This document shows positions 10,789 through 19,086 of a DNA stretch of 41,331 nt, in pieces (position 1 is the first letter of the stretch; every line of letters begins with the position of its first letter). The translations under genes were made by a program, and so were the position numbers. The notes below the pieces were generated by a model that was not told the origin of the DNA, made no database searches, and was given only the letters and a program-made list of their open reading frames with translations. This stretch comes from Alphaproteobacteria bacterium (GTDB taxonomy: Bacteria > Pseudomonadota > Alphaproteobacteria > JAEULC01), in contig JADLEG010000056.1 of assembly GCA_020846275.1 (NCBI GenBank), positions 1-41,331 of the forward strand, read 5' to 3'.

Positions 10789-11259
10789 CTAGCCCTTCTT
10801 CCGCGCCGCCGGCGCGGGCGCGGGCGAGGCCGGCTCGATCTTGCCCAGGGCCAGGCCGGTGAAGCCCGCGGCCGACAAAGGGCCCAACACGGCGGCGACC
10901 TGGCCGTAGCTCGCCTGGCGCTCGCCGATCACCACCACCGGCTTGTCGCGGTCGCCGCCGGTCAGGCGCATCACCTCGCTCACCAGCAGCTCGGCCTTCA
11001 CCGGCAGGTTCTGGCGGCCAAGCTGGATGTCGCCGTTGGCGGCGACGCGCACGATGATCGTGCGGTCGTCGGGCATGGCGGCGGCGGTGGAACTGGCGGG
11101 CAGGTCGATCGGCGTGCCGGCGATGATCAAGGGCGCCGTCACCATGAAGACGATCAGCAGCACCAGCATGACGTCGATGAACGGCGTGACGTTGATCTCC
11201 GTCATCATCCGGTAGCCGCGCCGGCCGCGCCGCCGCGGGCCCTGGAGCTGCATCGCCAC
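10789..11259 (-). CDS. tolR: TolR/ExbD family protein, first copy
   Basis: A 156-residue ExbD/TolR protein directly after tolQ. The motif '[20 protein letters not shown]' holds Asp29, the essential membrane aspartate. The periplasmic domain differs clearly from that of the next gene ('[20 protein letters not shown]', '[20 protein letters not shown]') and ends in a Pro/Ala/Lys tail. The start may be GTG at 11259, with GGAG 8 nt upstream, or ATG at 11253. The gap to the tolQ stop is 4 nt. Two tolR genes in tandem are unusual; their membrane segments are nearly the same and their outer domains are not. Confidence 0.92.
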   Translation of the reverse strand: MAMQLQGPRRRGRRGYRMMTEINVTPFIDVMLVLLIVFMVTAPLIIAGTPIDLPASSTAAAMPDDRTIIVRVAANGDIQLGRQNLPVKAELLVSEVMRLTGGDRDKPVVVIGERQASYGQVAAVLGPLSAAGFTGLALGKIEPASPAPAPAARKKG

Positions 11260-11263
11260 GGGT

Positions 11264-11989
<726 letters not shown>

Positions 11990-12023
11990 GGTGTATCCCG
12001 TTCGTTCGTGCGTGTTTTCTAGG

Positions 12024-12455
12024 TCAGGAAGATGGCGATATGGCGGCGGGAAAGGCCGTCAGGAGCCGATTTGGCAGGCGTTGCGGGCGTCCCTCGCGGT
12101 CGACGCAGGCGATTTCCAGCACCAGCCGCGCCATGTCCTCGGCCCCGCGCCGGATCGTCTGCTCGGCCTCGAGCCGGGCGCCGGTGGCGCCGAGCACGCG
12201 GGTATGGACCTCGAGCGCGTCGTCCAGCCGTGCGGGCTTGAGGAAGTCGACGGCGCAGCGGCGGACGATGAAGCCAAGGCCGTCGCGGGCCATCAGCGCG
12301 CTGTGCACGATGCCCGCCTCGCGCAGCATCTCGGTGCGCGCCCGCTCGGCGAAGCGCAGGTAGTTGGCGTGGTAGACCACGCCGCCGGCATCGGTGTCCT
12401 CGTAGTACACCCTGACGGGAAACACGTGGGCGGCGGGGGTGGTTCCCTCACGCAT
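12024..12455 (-). CDS. ybgC: acyl-CoA thioesterase YbgC (tol-pal associated)
   Basis: A 143-residue HotDog-fold thioesterase. The signature '[19 protein letters not shown]' holds the catalytic aspartate, most likely Asp22 by comparison with 4-hydroxybenzoyl-CoA thioesterases. Length and context are those of YbgC, which precedes tolQ in most proteobacteria and hydrolyses short-chain acyl-CoA. The first 8 nt overlap the end of ruvB, so translation of the two is probably coupled and the Ruv and Tol genes share a transcript. Confidence 0.95.
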   Translation of the reverse strand: MREGTTPAAHVFPVRVYYEDTDAGGVVYHANYLRFAERARTEMLREAGIVHSALMARDGLGFIVRRCAVDFLKPARLDDALEVHTRVLGATGARLEAEQTIRRGAEDMARLVLEIACVDREGRPQRLPNRLLTAFPAAISPSS

Positions 12456-13515
12456 CGGCGTCCCCGGCGGCCGCCAGCAGCTCGAGCTGGGTCGGATCGC
12501 GCGCCGGCACCGGCTTGCCGAGATGGCGCCAGCCGCCGTCCGCCAGCATGCGCCCGCGCGGGGTGCGCTGCAGCAGCCCCTGCTGGATGAGGAAGGGCTC
12601 GATCACCTCCTCGATCGTGTCGCGCTGCTCGCTGAGCGCGGCGGCCAGCGTCTCCACCCCGACCGGCCCGCCGCCGTAGTTCTCGGCGATCACGCCGAGA
12701 TAGCGCCGGTCCATCAGGTCGAGGCCGAGCGCGTCGACGCCCAGCCGGTTGAGCGCCGCGTCGGCCGCCGCCGCGTCGATGCGGGTCATGCCCGCGACCG
12801 CGGCGAAGTCGCGCACGCGGCGCAAGAGCCGCCCGGCGACCCGGGGCGTGCCCCGCGAGCGGCGCGCCACCTCGGCCGCGCCGTCCGGACCGAACTCGAC
12901 GCCGAGCAGCCCGGCGCCGCGCTTGACGATCAGCTCGAGCTCGGCGGCGGTGTAGAAATCCAGGCGCAGCGGGATGCCGAAGCGCTCGCGCAGCGGCGTG
13001 GTGATGAGGCCCGAGCGCGTCGTGGCGCCCACCAGCGTGAACGTCGCCAGGTCGATGCGCACGGAGCGCGCCGCCGGCCCCTCGCCGATGATCAGGTCGA
13101 GCTGGAAATCCTCCATCGCCGGGTAGAGGATCTCCTCGACGGCGGGATTGAGGCGGTGGATCTCGTCGATGAACAGCACGTCGCGCGGCTGCAGGTTGGT
13201 CAGCAGCGCCGCCAGGTCGCCGGCGCGCTGGATCACCGGGCCCGAGGTGGCGCGGAACCCCACGCCCAGCTCGCGCGCGACGATCTGCGCCAGGGTGGTC
13301 TTGCCCAGGCCCGGCGGCCCATGGAAAAGCACGTGGTCGAGCGCCTCGCCGCGCGCGCGCGCCGCCTCGATGAACACCTTCAGGTTGGCGCGCACCGCCT
13401 CCTGGCCGACGAAATCCTCCAGGCGCTGCGGCCGGAGGCTCGCCTCGACGGCGTCGCCGGGCGCCTGTTCGGACGCGATCGGACGCTCGGGCGTGGCCTT
13501 CTCCGCGCCTTTCAT
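12448..13515 (-). CDS. ruvB: Holliday junction branch migration helicase RuvB
   Basis: A 355-residue AAA+ motor of the RuvAB complex. Walker A GPPGLGKT is at residues 66-73, Walker B is '[11 protein letters not shown]', sensor 1 lies in '[10 protein letters not shown]', and the arginine finger region is '[12 protein letters not shown]'. The C-terminal winged helix shows '[17 protein letters not shown]'. The ATG at 13515 overlaps the ruvA stop as ATGA. The first ~25 residues are a non-conserved extension. Order ruvC-ruvA-ruvB is usual for alphaproteobacteria. Confidence 0.98.
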   Translation of the reverse strand: MKGAEKATPERPIASEQAPGDAVEASLRPQRLEDFVGQEAVRANLKVFIEAARARGEALDHVLFHGPPGLGKTTLAQIVARELGVGFRATSGPVIQRAGDLAALLTNLQPRDVLFIDEIHRLNPAVEEILYPAMEDFQLDLIIGEGPAARSVRIDLATFTLVGATTRSGLITTPLRERFGIPLRLDFYTAAELELIVKRGAGLLGVEFGPDGAAEVARRSRGTPRVAGRLLRRVRDFAAVAGMTRIDAAAADAALNRLGVDALGLDLMDRRYLGVIAENYGGGPVGVETLAAALSEQRDTIEEVIEPFLIQQGLLQRTPRGRMLADGGWRHLGKPVPARDPTQLELLAAAGDADA

Positions 13516-14138
13516 CGCGCCAGCTCCTTCAGGCCGGCGCGGATCAGCGCATCGACCGTGGCCCGCGCGCCCAGCGTCTGCGCGACCTGCGCGATCGCGG
13601 TGAAGGCCTCGGTCTGGCGATAGCCGAGGTTGACCAGCGCCGAGATGGCGTCGGCGGCGGCGCCGGAGATGCCGTCGGCGGCAGGCACGGGCTGCACGCC
13701 CGGCGCCGCCGCCTGGCCCATGCGGCCGATGAACAGCGCGCCGGCCTTGTCCTTGAGCTCGAGCGCGATGCGCTGCGCGAGCTTGGGCCCGACGCCGTCG
13801 GCGCGCGCGATCGTCGCCTTGTCGGCCGCCGCGATCGCCGCCAGCACCTCGTCGGCGCTCAAGGTCGACAGGATCGCCAGCGCGATGCGCGGCCCCACGC
13901 CCTGCACCGTCACCAGCAGGCGATAGACGTCGCGCTCCGCGCGGTCGGCGAACCCCAGCAGGCGCAAGCTGTCCTCGCGCAGCAGCGTCTCGACATGCAG
14001 CGTGGCCGGCCGGCCGACCGGCGGCAGCGCGCCGAGCGTGCGCCCCGAGCACTGCGCCAGGTAGCCGACCCCGGCGCAGTCGATCACGGCGAAGTCCGCG
14101 CCGATCTCCGCCACCGTGCCCTTGAGCTGCGCGATCAC
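13512..14138 (-). CDS. ruvA: Holliday junction DNA-binding protein RuvA
   Basis: A 208-residue RuvA. It begins '[19 protein letters not shown]' (OB-fold domain I). Domain II has two helix-hairpin-helix motifs around '[17 protein letters not shown]' and '[18 protein letters not shown]'. An Ala/Pro linker leads to domain III ('[16 protein letters not shown]'), which contacts RuvB. The start is GTG at 14138, overlapping the ruvC stop as GTGA. It tetramerises on four-way junctions and loads RuvB. Confidence 0.98.
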   Translation of the reverse strand: MIAQLKGTVAEIGADFAVIDCAGVGYLAQCSGRTLGALPPVGRPATLHVETLLREDSLRLLGFADRAERDVYRLLVTVQGVGPRIALAILSTLSADEVLAAIAAADKATIARADGVGPKLAQRIALELKDKAGALFIGRMGQAAAPGVQPVPAADGISGAAADAISALVNLGYRQTEAFTAIAQVAQTLGARATVDALIRAGLKELAR

Positions 14139-14650
14139 AGGGCGCTCCCGGCCAGCACGCGGCCCTGGGCGATGCGGTCCTGCGTGCCGCGGTGATGCGC
14201 GTGGCAGATCGCGACGGCCAGCGCGTCGGCGGCGTCCTTGCCGTGCACGCCCGACCCGGGCAGCAGGCGTCCCACCATCATCGCCACCTGGTCCTTCTCG
14301 GCATGGCCGGCGCCGACGATCGATTTCTTGATGTGGTTGGCGCCGTACTCGGCCACCTTCAGCCCGGCCTGGGCCGGCACCAGCAGCACCACGCCGCGCG
14401 CCAGCCCCAGCTTCAGCGTCGATTCCGGGTTCTTGTTGACGAAGGTCTCCTCCACGGCCGCCTCTTCCGGCGCGTGGCGGTCGATCACCGCGCGAAGCCC
14501 GTCGTGCAGCGCCACGAGGCGCAGCGCCAGGCCCAGCTTGGCGTCCGTGGACACCGCCCCGGCGGCGACGAAGCGCAGCCGGTTGCCCTCGACATCGATG
14601 ACGCCCCACCCGGTGTGGCGCAGGCCGGGATCGAGGCCGATGAGGCGCAT
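14135..14650 (-). CDS. ruvC: crossover junction endodeoxyribonuclease RuvC
   Basis: A 171-residue Holliday junction resolvase. The four acidic catalytic positions of the family are present: Asp7 in '[12 protein letters not shown]', Glu67 in 'AAVEETF', and Asp138 and Asp141 in '[14 protein letters not shown]'. The dimer and DNA-binding helix '[15 protein letters not shown]' is also conserved. ATG at 14650. It follows yebC by 8 nt and overlaps ruvA. Confidence 0.98.
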   Translation of the reverse strand: MRLIGLDPGLRHTGWGVIDVEGNRLRFVAAGAVSTDAKLGLALRLVALHDGLRAVIDRHAPEEAAVEETFVNKNPESTLKLGLARGVVLLVPAQAGLKVAEYGANHIKKSIVGAGHAEKDQVAMMVGRLLPGSGVHGKDAADALAVAICHAHHRGTQDRIAQGRVLAGSAL

Positions 14651-14658
14651 CCCGCCCG

Positions 14659-15408
14659 CTACCCCATCAGTCGTGCCATCAACTCGTCGGCGATCTCGTA
14701 GTTCGCCACGATCGATTGCACGTCGTCGTTGTCCTCCAGCACATCGAGAAGCTTCAGCAAGGTTCGTGCCGATTCCTCGTCCAGCGGAATCGTGGATTGG
14801 GGCTTCCAGGTCAGTTTGGCGCGCTCGGGCGAACCGAACTTCTTCTCCAGCGCCTCGCGGACCGCGCCCAAGGTTTCCGGCGCGCAGTAGACGGTGTGAC
14901 CTTCCTCGTCCGAGGTCACGTCGTCGGCGCCGGCTTCCAGCGCCGCCTCGAACATCTGGTCGCCGGTCGCGACCTTGGCCGGATAGAACACCTCGCCGAC
15001 CCGGCCGAACTGGTAGCTGACCGAGTTGGTTTCGCCCATGTGCCCGCCATGACGCCCGAAGGCGGTGCGCACATCGCCGGCCGTGCGGTTGCGGTTGTCG
15101 GTCAAGGCCTCGACGATGATGGCGACGCCGCCCGGGCCGAATCCTTCGTAGCGCACTTCCTCGTAGTTGGCGTCGTCGCCGCCGCCCTGGCCCTTCTTGA
15201 CCGCGCGCTCGATCGTGTCGCGCGGCATGTTGACGGCGCGCGCGGCGGTGATCGCGGCGCGCAGGCGCGGATTGAAGGCGGGGTCCGGCACGCCCATCTT
15301 CGACGCCACCGTCAACTCGCGGCCGATCTTGGCGAACAGGCGCGAACGCTGCGCGTCCTGCCGCCCCTTGCGGTGCATGATGTTCTTGAATTGAGAATGA
15401 CCGGCCAT
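14659..15408 (-). CDS. yebC: YebC/PmpR family DNA-binding / translation-associated protein
   Basis: A 249-residue YebC-family protein, full length. It starts '[15 protein letters not shown]' and carries '[20 protein letters not shown]' and '[19 protein letters not shown]', which are family signatures. Members were described as DNA-binding transcriptional regulators, and some have more recently been linked to translation of proline-rich stretches; which applies here cannot be told from sequence. That second role would be of interest beside the polyproline-rich TolA. It is the first gene of the yebC-ruvCAB-ybgC-tol run and has a plausible promoter at 15448-15475. Confidence 0.96.
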   Translation of the reverse strand: MAGHSQFKNIMHRKGRQDAQRSRLFAKIGRELTVASKMGVPDPAFNPRLRAAITAARAVNMPRDTIERAVKKGQGGGDDANYEEVRYEGFGPGGVAIIVEALTDNRNRTAGDVRTAFGRHGGHMGETNSVSYQFGRVGEVFYPAKVATGDQMFEAALEAGADDVTSDEEGHTVYCAPETLGAVREALEKKFGSPERAKLTWKPQSTIPLDEESARTLLKLLDVLEDNDDVQSIVANYEIADELMARLMG

Positions 15409-15447
15409 GGCCGCGGCGACCCCAGCTCCTGCGGTTCAAATCAACGG

Positions 15448-15475
15448 CTTATACCAGATGTTGTAGCGGTGACAA
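15448..15475 (-). promoter_or_regulatory. predicted promoter of the yebC-ruvCAB-ybgC-tol run
   Basis: On the minus strand, TTGTCA (15475-15470) and TATAAG (15453-15448) are separated by 16 nt, and the -10 box is preceded by TGG. It lies 40 nt before the yebC ATG. No other promoter of similar quality was seen inside the overlapping gene run that follows. Confidence 0.55.
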
Positions 15476-15640
15476 TAGCCGCACGTTCAGGCCGGGTAAC
15501 AGAGCTTTGTGGCAGGAATTGGGCCTGGCCGGGAGTTATCCACAAGACCCCGATCGCTGGCATTTGCCGTTTATTAACGCGCAACGCCGATGCTCGCCGC
15601 CGGGAGCCAAGGCTCCGCCACGAACGCTAAGGGGGCGGTC

Positions 15641-16045
15641 ATGGTAGCGGCAATGCAAATGCGGGACGCAGCGGACGGATTCTGGTCGCAGGCGACCTTG
15701 AGCACGGTGGCGCTGTCGGTCGCGGCGAGCGAAGCGCGGGCCGCAGCCCGGCACGGCATGGGCAATGCCCCCGGCGCGCGCGAGCGCATCGCGGCGCTGT
15801 GCGGCGAGCTCGCGGGCCTGAGCGGGGACGCCAACGGCAAGCTGGTCGGCGCCATCGCCGCGTCGCTCGGCGATTTCGTGCGCGACGCGCCGCTGGACGA
15901 GCCCGCGCTGGACGTCATCGCCGGCCACCTGGAGGCGCTGCGCGCGGTGGTGCGCCACTCGATCGCCGGCGACGGCGGCACCGTGGGCCGCGCCATCATG
16001 GCGGGCCTGGAAGCCTCGGTCGCCAGGCACGCCCCGGCGGCTTAG
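15641..16045 (+). CDS. hypothetical protein, 134 residues, no recognised family
   Basis: I do not recognise this protein. It is Ala-rich and predicted almost wholly helical, with no signal peptide or membrane segment. Recognisable stretches include 'RDAADGFWSQATLSTVALSV' near the start and 'DGGTVGRAIMAGLEASVAR' near the end. Its start at 15641 is chosen because a strong TAAGGGGG ribosome-binding site lies ~6 nt upstream. The codon pattern is normal for this genome, and the antisense frame is Ser/Arg/Pro-rich and looks like a shadow. The gene is divergent from yebC across 232 nt, and its last 4 nt overlap the convergent brnA end. It is probably real; the function is unknown. Confidence 0.65.
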   Translation: MVAAMQMRDAADGFWSQATLSTVALSVAASEARAAARHGMGNAPGARERIAALCGELAGLSGDANGKLVGAIAASLGDFVRDAPLDEPALDVIAGHLEALRAVVRHSIAGDGGTVGRAIMAGLEASVARHAPAA

Positions 16046-16389
16046 GCCGCCTTCTTGCGTTTCCCCGGCTTCCGCGCGCGGTCCTGTGCATCCATGAACG
16101 ACCGCAGCACGGCATTGATCCGCGTCTGGTAGCCCCGCCCGCCCTTCTTGAAGAAGGCCAGCACGTCGCGGTCGATCGTCATGGTGATCGTGGCCTTCTT
16201 TTCGGGCAGCACCAGCTTGGCGTGCTTCCACATCTCCGGCGTCAACTCGAACGTGTCCGGATCCTCGGAGATCGCCTTCGTGATATCGGCATCGGTGAGC
16301 CGCCGAAAGCGATCCCAATCCGTCATGTCCGGCAGCTTCCGCGCTTGCTCAAGAGTGACGCGCGTGATCCTCAAACGCCTTCCGCTCAT
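16042..16389 (-). CDS. brnA: BrnA-family antitoxin
   Basis: A 115-residue protein matching the BrnA antitoxin pattern. The N-terminus 'RITRVTLEQARKLPDMTDWD' is a typical leader. The C-terminal DNA-binding part 'DRDVLAFFKKGGRGYQTRIN' then 'AVLRSF' is the ribbon-helix-helix-like region that binds the promoter. It ends in a basic Lys/Arg tail. The ATG at 16389 overlaps brnT by 41 nt. BrnA neutralises the BrnT ribonuclease and represses the pair. The long start is favoured because homologues have the same leader; an ATG at 16326 would remove it. Confidence 0.88.
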   Translation of the reverse strand: MSGRRLRITRVTLEQARKLPDMTDWDRFRRLTDADITKAISEDPDTFELTPEMWKHAKLVLPEKKATITMTIDRDVLAFFKKGGRGYQTRINAVLRSFMDAQDRARKPGKRKKAA

Positions 16390-16627
16390 GGTGCCTTGCC
16401 TTCCGCGCGCTGATGATTCGAATCATTCCGGCGCGCTCCGTGAAAACCACCGAGATCACATCCGACCCGAGCCTGCCGCAGGCGATATGCCGCACTTCGC
16501 CCTCGACGACCCTTGCCGGCAGAACGATCAAAGGGCCGCTCCAAATCATGATCGCCAACCGAAAATCGATCGTGTGCTTGGCGATGTTGCTCCGCCTCTT
16601 GCGCTCGTCCCACACGAACACGGGCAT
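16349..16627 (-). CDS. brnT: BrnT-family toxin (ribonuclease)
   Basis: A 92-residue BrnT toxin of the RelE-like type II class. Family marks are 'FVWDERKRRSNIAKHTIDF' at the start, 'VEGEVRHIACG' in the middle, and 'IRIISARKARHHERKAFE' at the end, with the His/Arg/Lys residues of the active-site region kept. It lies first in the operon, as brnT does. The 36 nt before its ATG are strikingly AT-rich against the surrounding GC-rich DNA. The pair sits between ymdB and an unrelated gene, consistent with acquisition as a cassette (inference). Confidence 0.88.
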   Translation of the reverse strand: MPVFVWDERKRRSNIAKHTIDFRLAIMIWSGPLIVLPARVVEGEVRHIACGRLGSDVISVVFTERAGMIRIISARKARHHERKAFEDHARHS

Positions 16628-16663
16628 TATATGTATCTCTATACGTATTAATTATCAATATTC
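16628..16663 (-). promoter_or_regulatory. AT-rich promoter/operator region of brnTA
   Basis: This 36-nt gap between the ymdB stop and the brnT ATG is mostly A and T. On the minus strand TTGATA (16658-16653) is spaced 17 nt from a weak -10-like TACATA (16635-16630), with TATAAT abutting the ATG. An imperfect palindrome TAYGTAT-CTCT-like (GTAT/ATAC arms, 16632-16643) is a plausible BrnA operator. Any transcript would have a very short leader. Confidence 0.4.
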
Positions 16664-17473
16664 CTACGGCATCGCCGGGATCAGCCTTCCCCCGATTCGC
16701 AGCGGCGCGATGCGCCGGGCCAGACCGGTCTTGTCGTCGGTCTCGACGAAAGCGGCGCACAGCGTGCCCGGGCCTTCGGCCGGCGTCAGCTTCTCGCCCG
16801 GCATCTTGCGGATGAAGCGCTGCACCGCCGGGCCCTTCTGCATGCCGATCACCGAATCGTAGTCGCCGCACATCCCGGCATCGGTCTGGTAGGCGGTGCC
16901 GCCCGGCAGCACCTGCGCGTCGGCGGTCGGCACATGGGCGTGGCTGCCGACCACCATCGAGACGCGCCCGTCGCAGAAATGCCCGACCGACATCTTCTCG
17001 CTGGTCGCCTCGGCATGGATGTCCACCAGGATCGCGTCGACCGTGCCGCCCAGGCGATGCGCCTTCAATTCGCGCTCCAGCCCCTGGAACGGATCGTCGA
17101 TCGCATCCATGAACAGCCGGCCCATGACGTTCAGCACCAGCACCTTCCGGCCGCCGCGCGCGGGGTAGACGGCGCCGCCGCGGCCGGGCGTGCCGGGCGG
17201 GAAGTTGAGCGGCCGCAGCAGCCGCGGGTCGGCCATGATCGCGCCGATCGCCTGGCGCTGGTCCCAGACATGGTTGCCGGTGGTGATGACGTCGACGCCG
17301 GCGGCGTAGAGCTCCTTCGCCTGCTCGGGCGCGATGCCGAAGCCGCCGGCGGCGTTCTCGCCGTTGGCGACGACGAAGTCGAGCTCGAGGTCGCGCCGCA
17401 GCCCCGGCAGGTGCTGCGCCAGCGCCTCGCGCCCCGACCGTCCCACCACGTCGCCGCAAAACAGCAGTCGCAT
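16664..17473 (-). CDS. ymdB: YmdB family metallophosphoesterase
   Basis: A 269-residue calcineurin-like phosphoesterase of the TIGR00282/YmdB family. Metal ligands are recognisable: Asp8 in 'LLFCGDVVGRSG', Glu39-Asn40 in 'VVANGENAAGG', Asn67-His68 in 'TTGNHVWDQ', and later His residues in 'LVDIHAEATSEK' and 'VVGSHAHVPTAD'. In Bacillus, YmdB hydrolyses 2',3'-cyclic nucleotides and affects biofilm formation; the substrate here is inferred from family. The ATG at 17473 overlaps the cyclo-ligase stop by one base (TGATG), so translation is probably coupled. Confidence 0.94.
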   Translation of the reverse strand: MRLLFCGDVVGRSGREALAQHLPGLRRDLELDFVVANGENAAGGFGIAPEQAKELYAAGVDVITTGNHVWDQRQAIGAIMADPRLLRPLNFPPGTPGRGGAVYPARGGRKVLVLNVMGRLFMDAIDDPFQGLERELKAHRLGGTVDAILVDIHAEATSEKMSVGHFCDGRVSMVVGSHAHVPTADAQVLPGGTAYQTDAGMCGDYDSVIGMQKGPAVQRFIRKMPGEKLTPAEGPGTLCAAFVETDDKTGLARRIAPLRIGGRLIPAMP

Positions 17474-18054
17474 CAGGCGTCCCCGATTTGGAACGCCGCG
17501 CGTTCCGTGACCATCCAGTCCAGGCGCTGATCGTAGTCGGCGTGGGGCACCGCGGCGACCTCTTGCCCCGCATAGCCGACGCCGACCGCCAGCGGCGTGC
17601 CGTGCCGGCGCAGCTCGGCCAGCGTGCGGTCGTAAAACCCGCCGCCGTAGCCGAGGCGCCAACCCTGGCGGTCGAAGGCGAGCAGCGGCACGATCAGGAG
17701 ATCGGGCACGATCGCCTCGGCTTCCTGCGGCGGGATCGAGGTGCCGAACCCGCCGTCGATCAGCGCCGTCGCCAGCGTCCAGCGGCGGAACACCAGCGGC
17801 AGGCCGCGCTTGACCGTGACCGGCAGGCAGCAGCGATAGCCGAAACCGTCCAGCCGCATCAGCAGCGGCCGGACGTCGATCTCCGCGCCCATCGACCAGA
17901 AGCCGGACACGGCGGCGCCCGGCGGGGGCAGCGGGACCGCCGCCAGGAAGCGCTCGGCCAGCGCCGCGCCGGCGCCCGGCCCCGCCGCGCGCGCAACGCC
18001 CAAGCGCCGCTCGGCGGCTTCGCGCCGCAGCGCTTTCTTCGCGTCCTCGATCAT
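17473..18054 (-). CDS. fthC: 5-formyltetrahydrofolate cyclo-ligase
   Basis: A 193-residue cyclo-ligase (YgfA/MTHFS) that converts 5-formyl-THF to 5,10-methenyl-THF with ATP. The ATP-binding signature 'RLGYGGGFYDRTL' is present, and 'LLIVPLLAFDRQGWRLG' precedes it as expected. An N-terminal basic helix 'KKALRREAAERR' supplies the usual Lys/Arg. It lies immediately downstream of 6S RNA, the conserved proteobacterial order, and may be cotranscribed with it. Confidence 0.95.
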   Translation of the reverse strand: MIEDAKKALRREAAERRLGVARAAGPGAGAALAERFLAAVPLPPPGAAVSGFWSMGAEIDVRPLLMRLDGFGYRCCLPVTVKRGLPLVFRRWTLATALIDGGFGTSIPPQEAEAIVPDLLIVPLLAFDRQGWRLGYGGGFYDRTLAELRRHGTPLAVGVGYAGQEVAAVPHADYDQRLDWMVTERAAFQIGDA

Positions 18055-18076
18055 GCCCGTTGGGTTTCCGAAAAAC

Positions 18077-18240
18077 GTGGGACGAGCCGTGATGGCCGCT
18101 GGCGTGTCTATCCTCTGTGGCCTGCCTAAGCAGGTGGGCGCCGTGTACCGAGGCCGCAGCCCCGACAGGGACAGCTCCCTATAGAAGAATATTGGCCCCA
18201 GGGAATTGTCGCCTGGCGCACCGCACAGCCCGTTCCCAGG
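18077..18240 (-). ncRNA. ssrS: 6S RNA (SsrS)
   Basis: This RNA mimics an open promoter and sequesters sigma70 RNA polymerase. Evidence: it sits between zapA and fthC on their strand, the classic ssrS place. The minus strand has CCCTGGGGCCAATATTC, which lines up with E. coli 6S CCCCUGAGCCGAUAUUU, and a CACCTGCTTAGGCAGG stretch with downstream ACAG, lining up with the E. coli 3' part. The ends pair as a closing stem, GGG(A)ACGGGCUGUG with CACGGCUCGUCCC, 14 nt against 13 with one bulge. A run of five T follows (18075-18071) and may end transcription. The ends are approximate. Confidence 0.85.
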
Positions 18241-18246
18241 GAGACT

Positions 18247-18579
18247 CTAGGCGCGTTCGAGGTGCTCGGCAATATATTCGAGCTTGCGCGCGTAGCCTTC
18301 CATCGCGGCGGCGAGCGCGTCTTCCTCGACAGCGCTCATGCCGCCGGCGCCGCCTTCCTTCAGCCGCTCGTTCTCCGAATAGGCGTCGCTCAGCTCGTCG
18401 GCGACCAGAAGGCTCGCCATCACCAGCAGGCGCGTGTCGCCGATCTGCCCGACCGAGGCGACCAGCTCGGTCACCTTCTTGTCGACGAACTGGGCCAGGC
18501 GCTGCAGGTGCTCTTCCTGCCCGTCATCGCAGGCGATGCGATAGCTGCGGTTGTTGATGGTGACTGCGACCTGCGCCAT
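18247..18579 (-). CDS. zapA: cell division protein ZapA
   Basis: A 110-residue ZapA, which bundles FtsZ filaments at mid-cell. The N-terminal domain 'VAVTINNRSYRIACDDGQEE' with 'LQRLAQFVDKKVTEL' is the family signature. The rest is a long helix for the antiparallel coiled coil ('LLVMASLLVADELSDAYSE'). ATG at 18579. It lies 10 nt after the coiled-coil gene upstream and before 6S RNA. Confidence 0.95.
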   Translation of the reverse strand: MAQVAVTINNRSYRIACDDGQEEHLQRLAQFVDKKVTELVASVGQIGDTRLLVMASLLVADELSDAYSENERLKEGGAGGMSAVEEDALAAAMEGYARKLEYIAEHLERA

Positions 18580-18589
18580 GGGGCTGCCG

Positions 18590-18817
18590 TCAGCCGCGCA
18601 GCACGGCGCGCAGCCGGTCGATCGCGCTGTCGAGGCGCGCGGCGACGGTGCTGTTGGTGGCGGCGAGCTCCTGGTTCTGCGCGCGACTTGCGACCAGCTC
18701 CTCGGTCAGCTCGCGCACGCGGTCGGCATCGCCCGGCAGGCGGCTGGCCAGCGCGTTCTCGACGCGCGACAGCGCGGCGTACAGGCGCTGGGTGGCGGCT
18801 TCCAGGCGTGGCGTCAT
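18590..18817 (-). CDS. small coiled-coil protein (DUF4164-like)
   Basis: A 75-residue protein, almost all one amphipathic helix with heptad pattern ('RLEAATQRLYAALSRVENAL', 'LTEELVASRAQNQELAA', 'VAARLDSAIDRLRAVL'). It resembles the short DUF4164-type proteins that precede zapA in alphaproteobacteria. The ATG at 18817 is preferred to the one at 18883, because the latter falls within a predicted -10 element. It likely works with ZapA in division, by position only. Confidence 0.75.
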   Translation of the reverse strand: MTPRLEAATQRLYAALSRVENALASRLPGDADRVRELTEELVASRAQNQELAATNSTVAARLDSAIDRLRAVLRG

Positions 18818-18878
18818 CTCGTGCCCTGCAGCTTCGCGCCTTCGAATCCCCGCTCCGGGCGCGTGATTGATGTTAACA

Positions 18879-18908
18879 AACATAAGCGCCGCCCCCGCAC
18901 GGCGTCAA
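18879..18908 (-). promoter_or_regulatory. predicted promoter of the zapA operon
   Basis: On the minus strand, TTGACG (18908-18903) and TATGTT (18884-18879) are separated by 18 nt. It is placed about 60 nt ahead of the coiled-coil gene. The 269-nt divergent gap to tkt (18818-19086) holds no gene; I saw no clear promoter for tkt in it. Confidence 0.45.
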
Positions 18909-19086
18909 CAACGAGGGCCGCTTGCCGCGTGACCGATCAGGGTCGCGCCACGCGCGGGTCCAAGAGGGTTGACGGCGCGGGTCGCGGCGGTCATGTTCCG
19001 CCCGCCAAGGCCCAAGGGGCGCGCGTCCCTGGCCTCTGCTTCGTGGCGTTCCCTCGAACCGCTTTGCGCCGGAATCCCGTCCCGCG

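Noticed and set aside
15574..15999. Minus-strand frame opposite the 134-residue gene
   Set aside because: It is Ser/Ala/Arg/Pro-rich and has no ribosome-binding site, whereas the + frame has a strong one.
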